Shown: piece by piece, positions 11,858 to 22,644 of the stretch
Numbering within the stretch: the first letter of the stretch is position 1
How the letters are laid out: the number at the start of each line of letters is the position of its first letter
From: Gautieria morchelliformis
Taxonomy: Eukaryota; Basidiomycota; Agaricomycetes; Gomphales; Gomphaceae
Direction of reading: 5' to 3'
DNA length: 64,000 nucleotides
Assembly: GCA_015179125.1 (NCBI GenBank)
Contig: WHVA01000074.1
Coordinates: 186,001 to 250,000 of the forward strand
Made by a program: the position numbers and the translations under genes
The notes under the pieces: generated by a model
The model's input: the letters and a program-made list of their open reading frames with translations, nothing else
Told to the model about the DNA's origin: nothing
Databases searched by the model: none

Positions 11858-12700
11858 GGTCGTATGATAATTGAACTGCAGAATATACATGCAAATGTAG
11901 ACTACTTGTACCGAATGCTCCTATGATATCAGCAAATAGGGAAGAGGCCATCATGAGTCAGGGTTGGATAGGGCTGCACAGTCAGGATACAAAATAGGTG
12001 AAACACGTATACAATAGAAAGAAGGAGGAGTGCGAATGTGAAACGACAGGGAGGAAAGAGGATGAAGGCACCTATGTATGAAAACATGCCTTGAGGCCTG
12101 CATACATGTTACCCTGCATGGACTCTTCGTCTGCTGGGCTGATCCCACACGATCTACGGTTAGGACGTCCCACGAATGCATCCCGGCCATATGAACACCT
12201 AAAGGGGTTGCATCGGGAAGATGATGGGGCCAATGATGAACCATCACGCCGGGTAGAGGATGTCGATTGTGTTTGATGGCATGCCTGCTGGCAAATGATG
12301 TGAGCAGCGAATGGCGGTTTGGCGAATGTGGTGAAGGGTGAATGGAGCGATCATAGAGGAGGTGTGGTTGGAGGGCAGGGTGAAGCCGAGCGAACACGGA
12401 GGAGTTGTGAAAGGGAAGACAGGGATAGCTGGGTACAAGAAATACACGAGTCGTTACAACCCGGCCATAGGAACATCTGAAGGAGGTTGAGCCAAGGAGG
12501 TGATAGGACGAGTGATGAACCATCAAGCCGGTCAAAGGACATCGATCATGCTTTGATGGCGTGGCTATGGTGAATGACACGAGTAGCAAAAATCGTTTGG
12601 TGAACTCGGCGAAGGGCGATCGGAGCGAACATAGAGGTGGAGTGATGAAGGGGAGGACAGAGCTACTGGGTATAAGAAATAAACGTGTCATGACATTGAT

Positions 12701-13899
12701 CAGATTAATTATGAAACATCTCGGTGGACAGCCAAAAGTATGGAATGTAGCCGAGTATGGGTTATCTCAGGTTCAACTGTATAACCATTCTGCACAGTAT
12801 ATGCAACAAAACAATTTGTGGTTGCCTGCATAAATGGTACTGAGAGGTGCAACGCAGGGGGCCCTTCCCGTGGTACGACACATTTCACACTTCTGCCGAA
12901 TTCACAGTTTAATTGTGGTTCCTTCTTGTTTAGGTTCACGTCTTCAACCAGTTCCCTTCTCACATTAAACAAGATATCCTTTCTTTGTGCGTAGTCGTTC
13001 ATCGCCTACAACACGCGTTGTGTCGGCGAGCTGTATATTGGATAACAGTAGCCAACGGCTTTCAGTCAAAGTCATAGGGGTGACTATTTTGTGCTATGTA
13101 TGTATTGTTGAACATTCTTTTGAAGCCTGTTGGCTTCTGCTGCTTTCACGGTACGTCTTTTAATTTTGTGCCCTGTCCTCTAACATGCAGGAGCATAACG
13201 TGAGGTGAGTCCCATGCCGGAGGGCCGACTACTCCATCCAGTGAGCACGCGCGCAGCTGCAGATATTGCCATTGAAGCAAAGCACACAGGCCCATGCCCA
13301 GGCGGATCTTGATCCAGGGAGCACCATCAATGCCGATCTCAAGCTCCGTTCTGCGACTACTGTAATGCACAGTTACAGACCCTGTGCTCGGTCCCGCTGT
13401 GACAGCCACTGCTGCATAGGATGCAGATCTCCGCGCATGCACCATGATGCCCGGCGCAGGGTCAGGTGTGCGTGCACACCTTGAGCATTGCTGGACTGTT
13501 GACCATGGGTGGAAGGAAGCTCGGACGGATAGACGGTGTACTGTACGACAATGTATTTGAAAATACAACAAAGTATCTGAAAATAAAGCAATGTATTCCA
13601 ATGTCCTCGACCGGTGTGGCCCTTAGTCTGTAGATCCTCTATTACCTTTGACATGATGGAAAATGAAAAGGCTGCTTTTGAATCCAACCTCTTTTTTGCT
13701 CATTCAATGAATAATTTAAGTACATGTGTCATCAGCATATCAAGTTGCCGAGCTGTGATTGACAAATACAGTAGTTCACGTGTATTTGTTCCATCCGTTT
13801 GTAACTCGCCACAACACCCAGTCGGTGCTGTCCCCTTCCTCTGTGTCCCCTCTCCCTGAAAACTCCAACACAAACGGATCACAACCCTGCCTAGGTGCT
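12701..13899. other. No gene recognised
   Basis: A 151-codon minus frame at 13146-13601 and overlapping plus frames have no features I recognise. Low sequence order and flanking transposon debris suggest decayed mobile DNA. Confidence 0.35.
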
Positions 13900-14110
13900 G
13901 CCCGCCGAAAGTCGCACCTACTGAAAGTGCACCATGCCTAACAAAAGCATGCTGAACCTGGGAAGTCGCACCTACCAAAAGTGCACCACACCTAATGAAA
14001 GCGTGCTGAACTGTTGACCATACTTGTGCCTACCGAAAGCACATTGACTCTAAGCCTAATGAAAGCCCGCGCCCGCGCCCCTTTTTTACACCTACCGAAA
14101 GTGTACCAAC
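13900..14110 (+). repeat. Degenerate short repeats of CACCTACYGAAAGTGCACCA type
   Basis: At least four imperfect copies of a ~18-20 base motif occur at about 13913, 13970, 14028 and 14090, alternating with GCCTAAYGAAAGC blocks. They lie directly upstream of the copia-type gag scrap and could be part of its leader. Confidence 0.5.
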
Positions 14111-14116
14111 CCACCC

Positions 14117-14344
14117 TTGCACACCATGCCTGACTCAAACCTCAAGAACTTCCAGAAAATCAACTGGCCCTACATGATGGCAGCTCTACTCGTTGAAAAG
14201 GGCCTGTGGGATGTTGGTGGCATGGAGACCCAACCCACCGGATCTGTGAACTCGAAAGCCGTCTGTGCATTTGTGAAGCTTACCCATGTGAAGATCATCC
14301 TGAATCATACTCCATATTCACCATTGCTCTTGACAGCATTCTGA
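14117..14344 (+). pseudogene. Fragment of a Ty1/copia-type gag
   Basis: A 75-codon frame contains a KINWPYMMAALLVEKGLWDV string followed by PTGSVNSKAVCAFVK. This matches the N-terminal gag pattern of copia elements (short substrate-binding segment, then KGLWDVV, then NSKAVKAF). No protease, integrase or reverse transcriptase follows. It is a short broken fossil; the ends of the element are not visible. Confidence 0.6.
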
Positions 14345-14527
14345 CCGATGAACTCACTCTCAATCTTCATGTTCACACAAACGGCAGGTTGGACAGTGTG
14401 GGGGTGAATGTGAGCAACTATGAAAGCAAATGAATCTGAGGGTACATGGAAGTGAATGGAGTTCCCCTGAGGACAGCTCCAAGCACTGTGAAACAGGCAT
14501 GGGTTGGATACAATGGATATTGAATTC

Positions 14528-14870
14528 CCCAGCTATGGGTACTGACCAGATACCACTGGAATACATTATGTTTTCATTGTATTGTTTTAATTGGTAAACA
14601 CTGCACTGCATTGCATCACAGTGAACTACACTATTGTGCAATGGAGCACATTGGAGTTTGAAACTGCTTTCCCAGCTATAGGTACTGACCAGATACCATG
14701 GGAATACATTAGGTTTTCATCATGCTTTTTTTTTAATTGGTAAACACTGCAATGATTGATAGTGTGGTGCCATGTATAACATTGTAAATATTTATTTTGT
14801 GGTCACTGTGCTGCATTGTGTCACAGTGGGCTACACTACTGTGCGACGGAGCACATTGGGTTTTGACATT
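14528..14870. repeat. Two interleaved imperfect direct repeats
   Basis: A ~78-bp block with core GGTACTGACCAGATACCA occurs at 14528-14605 and 14670-14752. A ~55-bp block with core CACATTGGGTTT or its variant occurs at about 14610-14660 and 14811-14865. The remaining sequence contains long T-runs. Probably a decayed non-coding mobile element. Confidence 0.55.
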
Positions 14871-14899
14871 GCAATGGTTGTTAGTGTGGAGCATTGGAC

Positions 14900-15600
14900 A
14901 GCATTCCCTTGTTGAAGACAAGGGCTCTCTAAGGTCCAGAAATATAGATCCGACATGACGTTTCTTTGTATTTAATGATGTGTATGGAAAATTTTCGTCT
15001 AAACGGCGGAATGTCTTGTAATTTCGTAATTTTGTCCTCCCTCTTCTTGGTAAAAGAAAGGTATTTGATAATCGGCGGTGTCGCACGGGTTTCCATTTTC
15101 GTTGCGTATCTTATCTTTCGTCCATTTTGGAGTCGTGCCCATGTCGTCATTTATCCGCCCCTGTCGCTGAGTTTACCCGTCGTCCTTTCCTCACCGTACA
15201 ATGTTTACTGCACGAAATATTTCCGTCATGGAGCGGCAACGACAGGGCGATCAAGTCGTGCGTTGTATTCCAGCTTTTGCCATGCGTCGCTGATGTGTTT
15301 CGTTGGATTTGTTCCGTTCTTTAGCTTCGTGTTTTTGAACTGCCATCCTTCGAAGAGATATTGTATGTATCTTTCTCGCAAAGCGCGCCCGCTGCCCTGG
15401 ACGTAGAAGAAACGATGTATGTGGTGATTTACGTTGTCGTCCGTGTTTCAGAAGGTTCGTTTCTGTGGTAACTGACTCGAAACTTTGCCGCCCTTCCTTC
15501 AACAGCTTCTTCTGAAGTAAACGCCGTTGGAGATGTTTAAAAGTGTGTTTAAAAGCGTATCATTGTATGTTCCTCGCGTGGTTGGAACCTACTGTACGTA
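14900..15600. other. Unrecognised region with coding-like minus-strand segments
   Basis: Minus frames at 15502-15251 and 15150-14932 are rich in Lys/Arg and free of stops, and they could be remains of another transposon-linked gene. Codon-level evidence is weak and no family is recognised. The plus-strand hydrophobic frame over 14966-15406 is most likely the complement of these. Confidence 0.3.
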
Positions 15601-15619
15601 TGCTACTGTACAATCCGAT

Positions 15620-15935
15620 CGGTGAGAATGGAACAGATGTACAGTTTTCCCCTGCCATGTATGAGGTTTGGAGAACATATTATCGAACGGTGTAGGGTTA
15701 ACGGCATCATTGCCGTTAAATCCATGCTACTGATGTAGATGTACAAATTTTTCGAGCCATGTAGGAGATTTGGTGTACATTTTTTCCAACCACATAGGAA
15801 ACTCGGATGAGCATGACATTTATGGCTTCATTGCCGTTAAGTCCATACAACAGATGTACGATTTTTTTTCCAGCCTTGTAGGAGATTTGGAGCTCGTTTT
15901 GTCGAATCGTGTAGGAAACTTGGAGGAGCCCGATG
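15620..15935. repeat. Imperfect ~121-bp tandem repeat, about 2.5 units
   Basis: The string CATTGCCGTTAAATCCAT at about 15709 recurs with one change at about 15830. GATGTACA, TTTTCGA and GTAGGAGATTTGG elements repeat in the same order in each unit. It lies just 3' of the broken minus-strand gene that ends at 15958. Confidence 0.6.
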
Positions 15936-15957
15936 CTGATGGCGAACTTCGGGAACA

Positions 15958-18270
15958 TCAATTGTCGTCAGACGAGCTGACTACGCATTTCCCCTTCCCC
16001 TTTGTAGACGCTAAATGAGGAGGTGGTCCGACGGGGCCCTCTCGTACATTCTTGCGTTTATAAGGAGATACTGGTTTCACTGGCCCCAGGGAATGGACAA
16101 CTATTTGTCTTATGTTGCCATTGAATGCATCGAACGACTCCTCGTTTTTTTTGATATGACCGAGTCACCGATAAATGAAGCTGGGCCAAAGCTCTGTTTA
16201 ATATCTCTGATGTTTCCTCGGGTGGAATGAATTCCTTGCGAAAATATACGGGCAGCAAGTGAACTTCGTAGTCGGTCACGACTTGGTCAAACCGTTCTCT
16301 GAATTCTCTGGGTACCGGATATGACATCGTTTCCTCATCCATGGTGGCCTGGGACGACGCTGACTGCGTGCCTGCAAATTAAGACAATGGGATGATGTTG
16401 TGGGATGGCGGACAGGACACGTATGTCAAGATTGGGTTTTAGGCGTTAATATCGTGTATTAGTGAACACAGCGAATGCCCGAATAACTTGTGCGAATAAG
16501 TATGCCCTTAGGCGAATAGGTGAACCAATGAATGTTCACAAGATAAGAGGGTTTGCCTAACCGGGGCTCACCCTATCTACAGTTGTAGCGAAATAGCTCG
16601 CAGCACTTGACGACGTAACATGCAAGATATCGCGGAAGGGCTGTCTAAGTTTCGACGGTCCCTTCGCTGGCGAAGGTGCTCCTTCAGAGCCCTTCACCAA
16701 CAGCACAGAAAATAGTTCGAAGGCTAAGGTAATGAAGATGAAGTATGAGAACTCACCAGTGATGCCTAAGTCCTTGGCTGGTTGAAGATAGAAATCTTCA
16801 AGGAGAGGCTCAAGACGATGATCACAGCGAGGTCAAGTTTGCACAAGATGGACGACGTATGATAATTGAACTGGGGAATATACATGCGAATGTAAACTAC
16901 TTATATCGAATGCTCGTAAGGTATCAGCGAATAGGAAAGAGGCTGTCACAAGTCAGGGTTGGATAGGGGTGCGCAGCCATGATACAACATAGATGAAATA
17001 AACATACAATAGAATGTAAGAAGAGGAAGAACATGAAACGACGGAGAGTAGAGGTGGCGAAGGCACTTATGGACAAAACCATGTCTTGGGACCCGCATAC
17101 ATGCTACCCTGCACGGACTCTTGGTCTACTGGGTTGATTCCGCACGGCTTATGGGGGGTATGTCCTGCGAACATACTTTGACCATACGAACGCCCAATGG
17201 GGTTGGATTAAGAAGACGATGGGGTTAATGATGAACCATCATGCCGGGTGAATGGTATCGATCGTATTTGATGGTGTGCCTGCTGGCGAATGATGCGAGC
17301 AGCGAATAGCCGTTCGGAGAAATGCAAGGAAGGGTGAACAGAGGTGACATAGGGGAGGAGAGGTCAAGGTGGAGGGCGAAGCCGAGCGAATACTGAGGAG
17401 GAGTAGCGAAAGGGAAAATGGGGATACCAAGGTGCAGGAAATGCACAGGTCATGACAACCCAACTATTAGGACACCATCGGAAGAGGGTCGAGCAGAGGA
17501 TGTGGTAGGCCCAGTGATGACTGCCGAGTCAGTCCCAGGACATCGATAGTGCGTTTGACGGCGCGGCTATGGTAGTTGGCGCGAACAGCGAGAGTTGGTT
17601 GCCGAACATAACAATGGTGATCGGAACGAACACGAAGGTGGGGTGAGAAAATAGGAAAAACTGAGCTTCTAAGTATGGGAGATAAACACGTCATGACAAC
17701 GTACTTTTTTTGGTGGTGAAGTCTTCCAGATAACAGTAAGACACCACAGGGGCTGGCTAAACGGAAACAAGTTGTCAATTGCTTCATATCTTAGTGCTTC
17801 ATTTTATACCCTTTTTTCGAATACTGCCAGGCTGGCGATAACCTGAGTGTCTGTGGTCGAGGTCTCCAGAGATAACGACGGTCCTGTGTCTTTGCAATTT
17901 GACCTTGAAGAACTCTGAACAAATCCATGGCTTGATTGTAGATGTTCCTTAACGTTGGATCTGAGGGTGCGGTGCAAGTCATGCGATACTTAGCCTTTTC
18001 TAACGTTCCTACATTCCCAGAATAGGCCCCCAAATGTCCCACGAAAAGCCTAGCGATCTATTGAGTGGAGGTTCTTAGTGTCGACTGCGAAACGCACCTA
18101 TTGGAAGTGATCTGAACGGGAAACACGAAATCGGCTTCTATGCCGCTCGACCTCTGAGTGACCACAGATGAACCGCCGATGGCTTCCCACTGAAGAGATT
18201 GCAAGAGGTTATCCTGATTAACGAAGAAGGGATAGTCCTTCATCGATTCTATGACTTCGTCGCTTTTCAT
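15958..18270 (-). pseudogene. Unrecognised gene divergent to the Helitron, interrupted and frameshifted
   Basis: The start MKSDEVIESMKDY lies at 18270. A first coding block (18270 to ~18100) splices through GTGCGT to a second (about 18045-17810). A third block at ~16370-15958 carries SYPVPREFRERFDQVVTDYE. The third block slips frame in an A8 run near 16145-16153 and continues as NEESFDAFNGNIRQIVVHS, then a Pro/Lys-rich tail to TGA at 15958. A 1.27-kb LTR-like copy sits between blocks two and three, possibly inside an intron. Proteins with a PREF...FD...IEQ/IRQ(I/V)V pattern are, from memory, a multigene unknown family in mushrooms often found near transposons; I cannot name a domain. The gene starts only a few hundred bases from the Helitron coding region, in divergent orientation. 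Confidence 0.55.
16424..17698. mobile_element. Uninterrupted 1.27-kb LTR-like element
   Basis: Ends are TGTCAAGATTGG and CGTCATGACA, flanked by a perfect 5-bp duplication ACGTA (16419-16423 and 17699-17703). It shares extended similarity with both copies at 9573-12695 and serves as the reference for their reconstruction as insertions. Two related ~200-bp modules lie at the 3' end (about 17228-17457 and 17500-17698). No coding capacity is seen. It is inserted within the broken minus-strand gene at 15958-18270. Confidence 0.8.
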
Positions 18271-18699
18271 GGTGGTGGAAGATGAGAGTCAACAGCTGTT
18301 TTAGCTGAGAAAGATGAGACAACTTGAGGACACAAAATGTAATACCGAGGGGTGAACTGATTACCGTTTATAAATGCTCGTCTCTGACCTTACAACGTGC
18401 GAAGGGAGATGCAGACTGAAGGTAAATCCTACTTGATCCTTACTACTCACAGTGGAATAACAAGTGATGTTTTCTTCAGACGCGCATTGTTTCTTTTTTG
18501 ACGGAAGTGACGTCGTTGATGAACTTTCATTGCTGTCTGTGGTGGAGATTGTTGAATTGTTACCTGAGGTGAATTGGGTTGCCAGAGTACTAGGAACCCG
18601 TCTTCAAGTGATGAAAGTCGTGTCGTTGTTACTGGGGGAACTGCAACAAAGGGTGATGATGGCGGGGAGAACCAAGAAATACCTAGATGATCAACTATC

Positions 18700-19167
18700 A
18701 AAAAAAATCGGGACGTCTGTCGATCTATCAAGGAAGAGGAAAGAGAGCAGGATGAAAACTATTATGAATCAAAACGTCTTCACCTTTGGAATCATGTTGA
18801 CGACAATGCCGACTATCTCGAGCCTGTCGACCTCCGAGTGCAATTGGAACGTCTGGGAATGTTTATAGACAAATCATTGAACGAGTACGTGCAGCAGGTG
18901 GTCTGCTACGTCTGTGCTCGACGCATGGAAAAAATCAAATCGCGTTACACTACTATAGACGATCTCCCTCACCATGAAATGCTCCTGCCAGCAAAATATA
19001 ATCGACATCACCAACTCACACAGGGCATGTTGCTCCACGCATCTGCATTGATGACCAGCGGAGAAACGACTTACGGTCGCGTATGTTTCGAGTGTTGGGA
19101 AAGTCTGTGTGGAGGGCAGCGTCCTCGTTTATCTTTAGGGAACAATCTATGGATTGGCGCCGTGCCC
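18700..19167 (+). pseudogene. Helitron transposase, N-terminal fragment
   Basis: A frame through EREQDENYYESKRLHLW, LEPVDLRVQLERLGMFI, CYVCARRM and a second Cys pair CFECWE ends in NNLWIGAVPFE. The order 'paired Cys, then LWIG(x)VP' is the start of RepHel proteins, before the conserved LT(x)xE(x)LIAR stretch. That stretch is missing because the LINE fragment begins here. No clean start codon is obvious upstream, so an upstream exon or decay is likely. Confidence 0.65.
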
Positions 19168-19189
19168 TTTGAAAAAAATTTTTTTTTTT

Positions 19190-20480
19190 CCAATTTTACG
19201 TCTTTTGGGGCAGCGCCCTATGTAAGACGGTATGTACAATTTCTTCCTTGCGTTTGGCCCGCCTCTCCTTTAGACCTCTATACTCTGCATGTGCTCAAGA
19301 GGCATTGCCTCGAGCGTGTCCATGCCTTCGTGGGCGAGGTGTGTGTTTAGTGCCTTCTCTCCCTGCGCTGTTGTCTGCCTGCTCTCCCTCCTGTGTCCTC
19401 TTCCGCCGGTGGTAGTGCAATGTCTCCATATTGATTTTCAAACCTTTTCGTGTCTTGTATGTATCCAAATAGATGTTCCAATGCTTTGTGCCCGCCCGGC
19501 GGCGTTTTTAGAAATCTCGCTCCTCGTTTCAGTTTTCTTTCCAGCCTTTGCATCTGCTCCTGGTTCCTTCAGGCATGATACAGACCGTCTGCTGTTGCCG
19601 CACTCCAAGCGTGCCGGTCAAGAAGGGATTGACGAGCCCTGCAAAACTTGCGGTCAGTCACTGCATGGGATCCATTGCAGAGGGCGCATTTAGGTGTGAT
19701 ATGTGGACACATTGACTCCTGGCATGTATTCTGGTCAGGGCACTTGCAGTCAGATGTGGTGTGTGGGCCCACGCATATTCCGCATTTCGTGGTGGCTTTG
19801 CATGATCGAGCAAAATGGCCTATGCCGTAGCAGTTGAAGCATTGTGGGGGGTGCCGTATGAAACATGTGGTCGAGTGAAGGCGTCCTCGGTATGCAATGT
19901 GTTGTTGGATGCAGTTGTTGGACGCATGGTGATCGGTTAGATATAGGACAAGGGATGAGTGCGCTTTCTGACGTAGCTGTGGGGAGCGAGAGACAAATTC
20001 AGCACGTTGTAGCATGGAAGGATGGGGAATGATGTGCTCATTATCGTCCAGCAGCGTTGCGATGTCGTCGCTGTCTCGATCTGGGTTAAATGTAGTGGGG
20101 ATGGCATGAACGATCACCGGGTAGGTCTTTGGGGCAATACGCAGGTTTATTGATAACACTGGGAGCCATCGGTGAGCTTTCTTGATTATCGCGTCATGTT
20201 CTTGCTCTGAGCCTGCTGCTAGCAATATATCGCCGCTTCGGTGCCGTCCTGTGGCTTGGACGCGAAGTACACTCTCCTCCTCCTGCTCTCCTTCAGGGTC
20301 TGGATCCCAGCCTCGTGGGAGCAAGGCTTTGTTAATCTCCTTCCTCAACTCTGCATCCTGGAATTCCTCGAGGGCTGGGTTCTGTCGGTCGATATGCGTC
20401 AAGGAAAAAACGTTGAGAGGTCTCCTACAAGTTCGTCGGTCATGAGTTCTGGACGCATTATTATGGCTGAAAACCCACAA
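19190..20480 (-). mobile_element. LINE ORF1 fragment (CCHC zinc-knuckle protein) inserted in the Helitron
   Basis: The minus frame 20480-19569 encodes 303 residues. It shows the fungal LINE ORF1 layout: an N-terminal ATGRHRSGDILLAAG and TYPVIVHAIPTTFN region, then zinc knuckles CFNCYGIGHFARSC, CGICVGPHTTSDC and CALCNGSHAVTDRKFC. ORF1 binds the element RNA. No endonuclease or reverse transcriptase follows: after ~19350 the Helitron resumes past an A-rich run (19178-19190 on the minus strand). It is therefore a 5' piece without the 3' part, the reverse of ordinary 5'-truncated LINE copies. It separates Helitron residues VPFE from VEIDMDAI, with some Helitron sequence lost. Confidence 0.75.
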
Positions 20481-20484
20481 TCCG

Positions 20485-22617
20485 TTGTATCACGCGGTCG
20501 AGATTGACATGGACGCCATCCGTCAATTACCCACGGGTGGAATCCCAGACTCTATCATGGACAACGTTAAAACTGACCCTTCCTTGCACGTTCTTGCCGA
20601 CGAACAAGGCGAGACTGTACCAGATTTCAATGTAGAAGAGGACGGGGAGAACGGTCAATATACAATCTCCACCGTCGATGATCCTTCCTCACCTGCCTCA
20701 TATCTAGAATGTGAACAAAGCGACTCATCACTTCAACTCCAACATCAGAGCATCATCCCAATCCAAGAACTTGGCGTTGTTGATGTCGAAGGTGAAGATG
20801 TGGCATCAACGTCTTTGGTAGGAAAAGCGTTCCAAAATGCAGCGAATGCCATTGTTGTTAATGAGGAGGATGAAGAAGCCTACATCTACAGGAGGAGTAG
20901 TGATTTTGTAAATGAATATGCGCGATGAGATCGCCATGGAATTCTTACAGATGGTGCCCACGATGTTCCAAATCACCTCCTTGGGGCCTATCCCTACCTT
21001 TTCCCCTACGGAGAAGGAGGATTCGAAATCGACAGGCCTCATGCTGTGTCCTATGTCGAACACGCTCGATGAGCCTTACAGTATGATGATAGACGGTTTT
21101 CCACCCATATGTCCTTTATCTTTCAAGTTTTTGGTGTTATCCAAAAACGTCAAGTCTGCCAGTCAACGGAGTTACAGGTCTGTCTGGTTTAAAATACAGT
21201 GGAATATGCGCCATAAACCTTCGAACAGGTTAATCAACGTTACTTCAATTCCCAAAGAAATGAATTCAAAAAAATTACCGTGAAAGAACTACAACTCGCT
21301 GCAGATGAGGAACGTAGCCGAGTTCTGTTTAGTAATCCTCAGGTAAAGAATTTACGGAGAGTCGTTACCGCTAGTCGAAGGAAAGTTATCGGAACGGATG
21401 AATCTCGTTCAGCAATACGTTCAAAGATATATGGACTCACTCTTCGGAAAAACCCTGTGAGTCTATGGATTACTTTGAATTTCGCGGACACGGATGATCC
21501 TATCGTTCAGATCTTCGCAGGTGAGGAGATCGACATGGACAAATTTTTAGCAACAGCTGGACCTGATCGCAGTCGACGTGCTATAAATACCGCGTCTAAC
21601 CCTTTTGCTGCTGCTAAATATTTCCACTTGTCGGTAAAGATGGTCCTGGAAGAGTTGTTCGGTATCACTGTAGACGCCTATGGGCACATTCACCGGCAAA
21701 CGGGGATATACAGGAAGGTCGCTGGATATGTTGGCACCGTCGAGGCCCAGGGAAGAGGGTCCCTTCACCTTCATTTATTACTGTGGCTAGTAGGCGCTCC
21801 CACCTCGACTCGGATGCATGAGATGCTTCGCACTGAAGCATTTCGTGCAAAAATGTGTGCCTTCGTGAGAAGTAGCATCACAGCTCACGTCGATGGTATA
21901 TCCGATGAAGCACTACAAACAGAATCAATTGAAATGAAGACCATGCACAAAAAAAGAGCTACAGCTTATTCTAGGCCTCTAGATCCTGGTCACAGCAGAT
22001 TTATGTCCTCAGTTACCGATGTCGTTCACAGCCTAGCTCGAACTTTGCAGGTACACATACACTCAACGCAAGCGTGTTTGAGATTGGATACAAGAGGTCA
22101 TTTTAAATGCAAGAGACATTCCCCCTGGGATCTAGCCGACGTTGAATCTGTAGATGAAGATGGTCGATGGTGGCCGAAGAGAACATATGGTATGCTAAAT
22201 AATTGGAACAATATCGTCTTGTTGGCGACCCGGGCCAATAACGATGTCAAGTTATTAACCAACGGTTCTGACACCAAAGATGTCGCTTGGTATACTACCA
22301 AATACGCGGTAAAACATCAAGCTAAATCCAGCAACATGTCAGCGTTGTTAGCTAAAAGATTGGCTTACAACCGTACCGATACCACCGAGTCTACTTCTAA
22401 TCGAGATGCAAACAAATGTTTAATCACCCAATGTGTCAACCCCTTAAGTAGAGCTCAAGAATTATCCTCACAACAAGTGGTGTCGTATATTATGGGCTGG
22501 AACGATCGTTACTTGTCCCACAGTTATGTTGCCATTCATTGGTCTGGAGCCATCGCCGAATTGCGGAAATGTTTCCCTTTGATCAACGATACAGTCGATC
22601 TACACCCTTCTAGGTAA
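20485..22617 (+). pseudogene. Helitron Rep region (Helitron-like N domain and HUH nuclease)
   Basis: Codes for the linker (VEIDMDAIRQLPTGGIPDSI), the AYPYLFPYGEGGFEIDRPH block (about 20978-21035, in a shifted frame), then a long frame 21280-22617. The nuclease motifs are visible: EAQGRGSLHLHLLLWL (HUH metal-binding, about 21740-21790) and WYTTKYAVKHQ (the paired catalytic tyrosines with Lys, about 22288-22320), followed by YIMGWNDRYLSHSYVAIHW. The protein nicks single-stranded DNA at the transposon ends. At least two frame changes lie between 20930 and 21280, and an in-frame stop follows at 22615-22617. Confidence 0.8.
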
Positions 22618-22644
22618 GCAGTTCATGTCATTGTTCTTCAAACA

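Larger units (their letters stand above)
9573..12695. mobile_element. Outer LTR-like element (TGTCA...TGACA), split by nested insertions
   Basis: The element begins TGTCAAGATTGG at 9573 and ends GTGTCATGACA at 12695. It is flanked by perfect 5-bp duplications TTGAT (9568-9572 and 12696-12700). Its own sequence is 9573-9885 plus 11284-12695, minus a second inserted LTR at 11407-11857, giving roughly 1.27 kb. That equals the uninterrupted copy at 16424-17698. TG...CA ends with short inverted repeats and a 5-bp duplication are the hallmark of solo LTRs; no coding capacity is visible. It is the oldest layer of the nest. The retroelement family is not recognised. Confidence 0.8.

Noticed and set aside
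9573-12695. The repeats as a TIR/MITE DNA transposon family
   Set aside because: Ends are TG...CA with only 5-bp inverted repeats and 5-bp target duplications, which fits LTRs better; no longer terminal inverted repeat is visible.
14966-15406. 146-codon hydrophobic plus-strand frame as a membrane protein
   Set aside because: Its hydrophobicity is what is expected from the complement of the Lys/Arg/Glu-rich minus frames; no splice or start context supports it.
19289-19693. Plus-strand 134-codon frame with Cys residues
   Set aside because: It overlaps the LINE ORF1 zinc-knuckle region on the other strand and is its complement or 3' flank.
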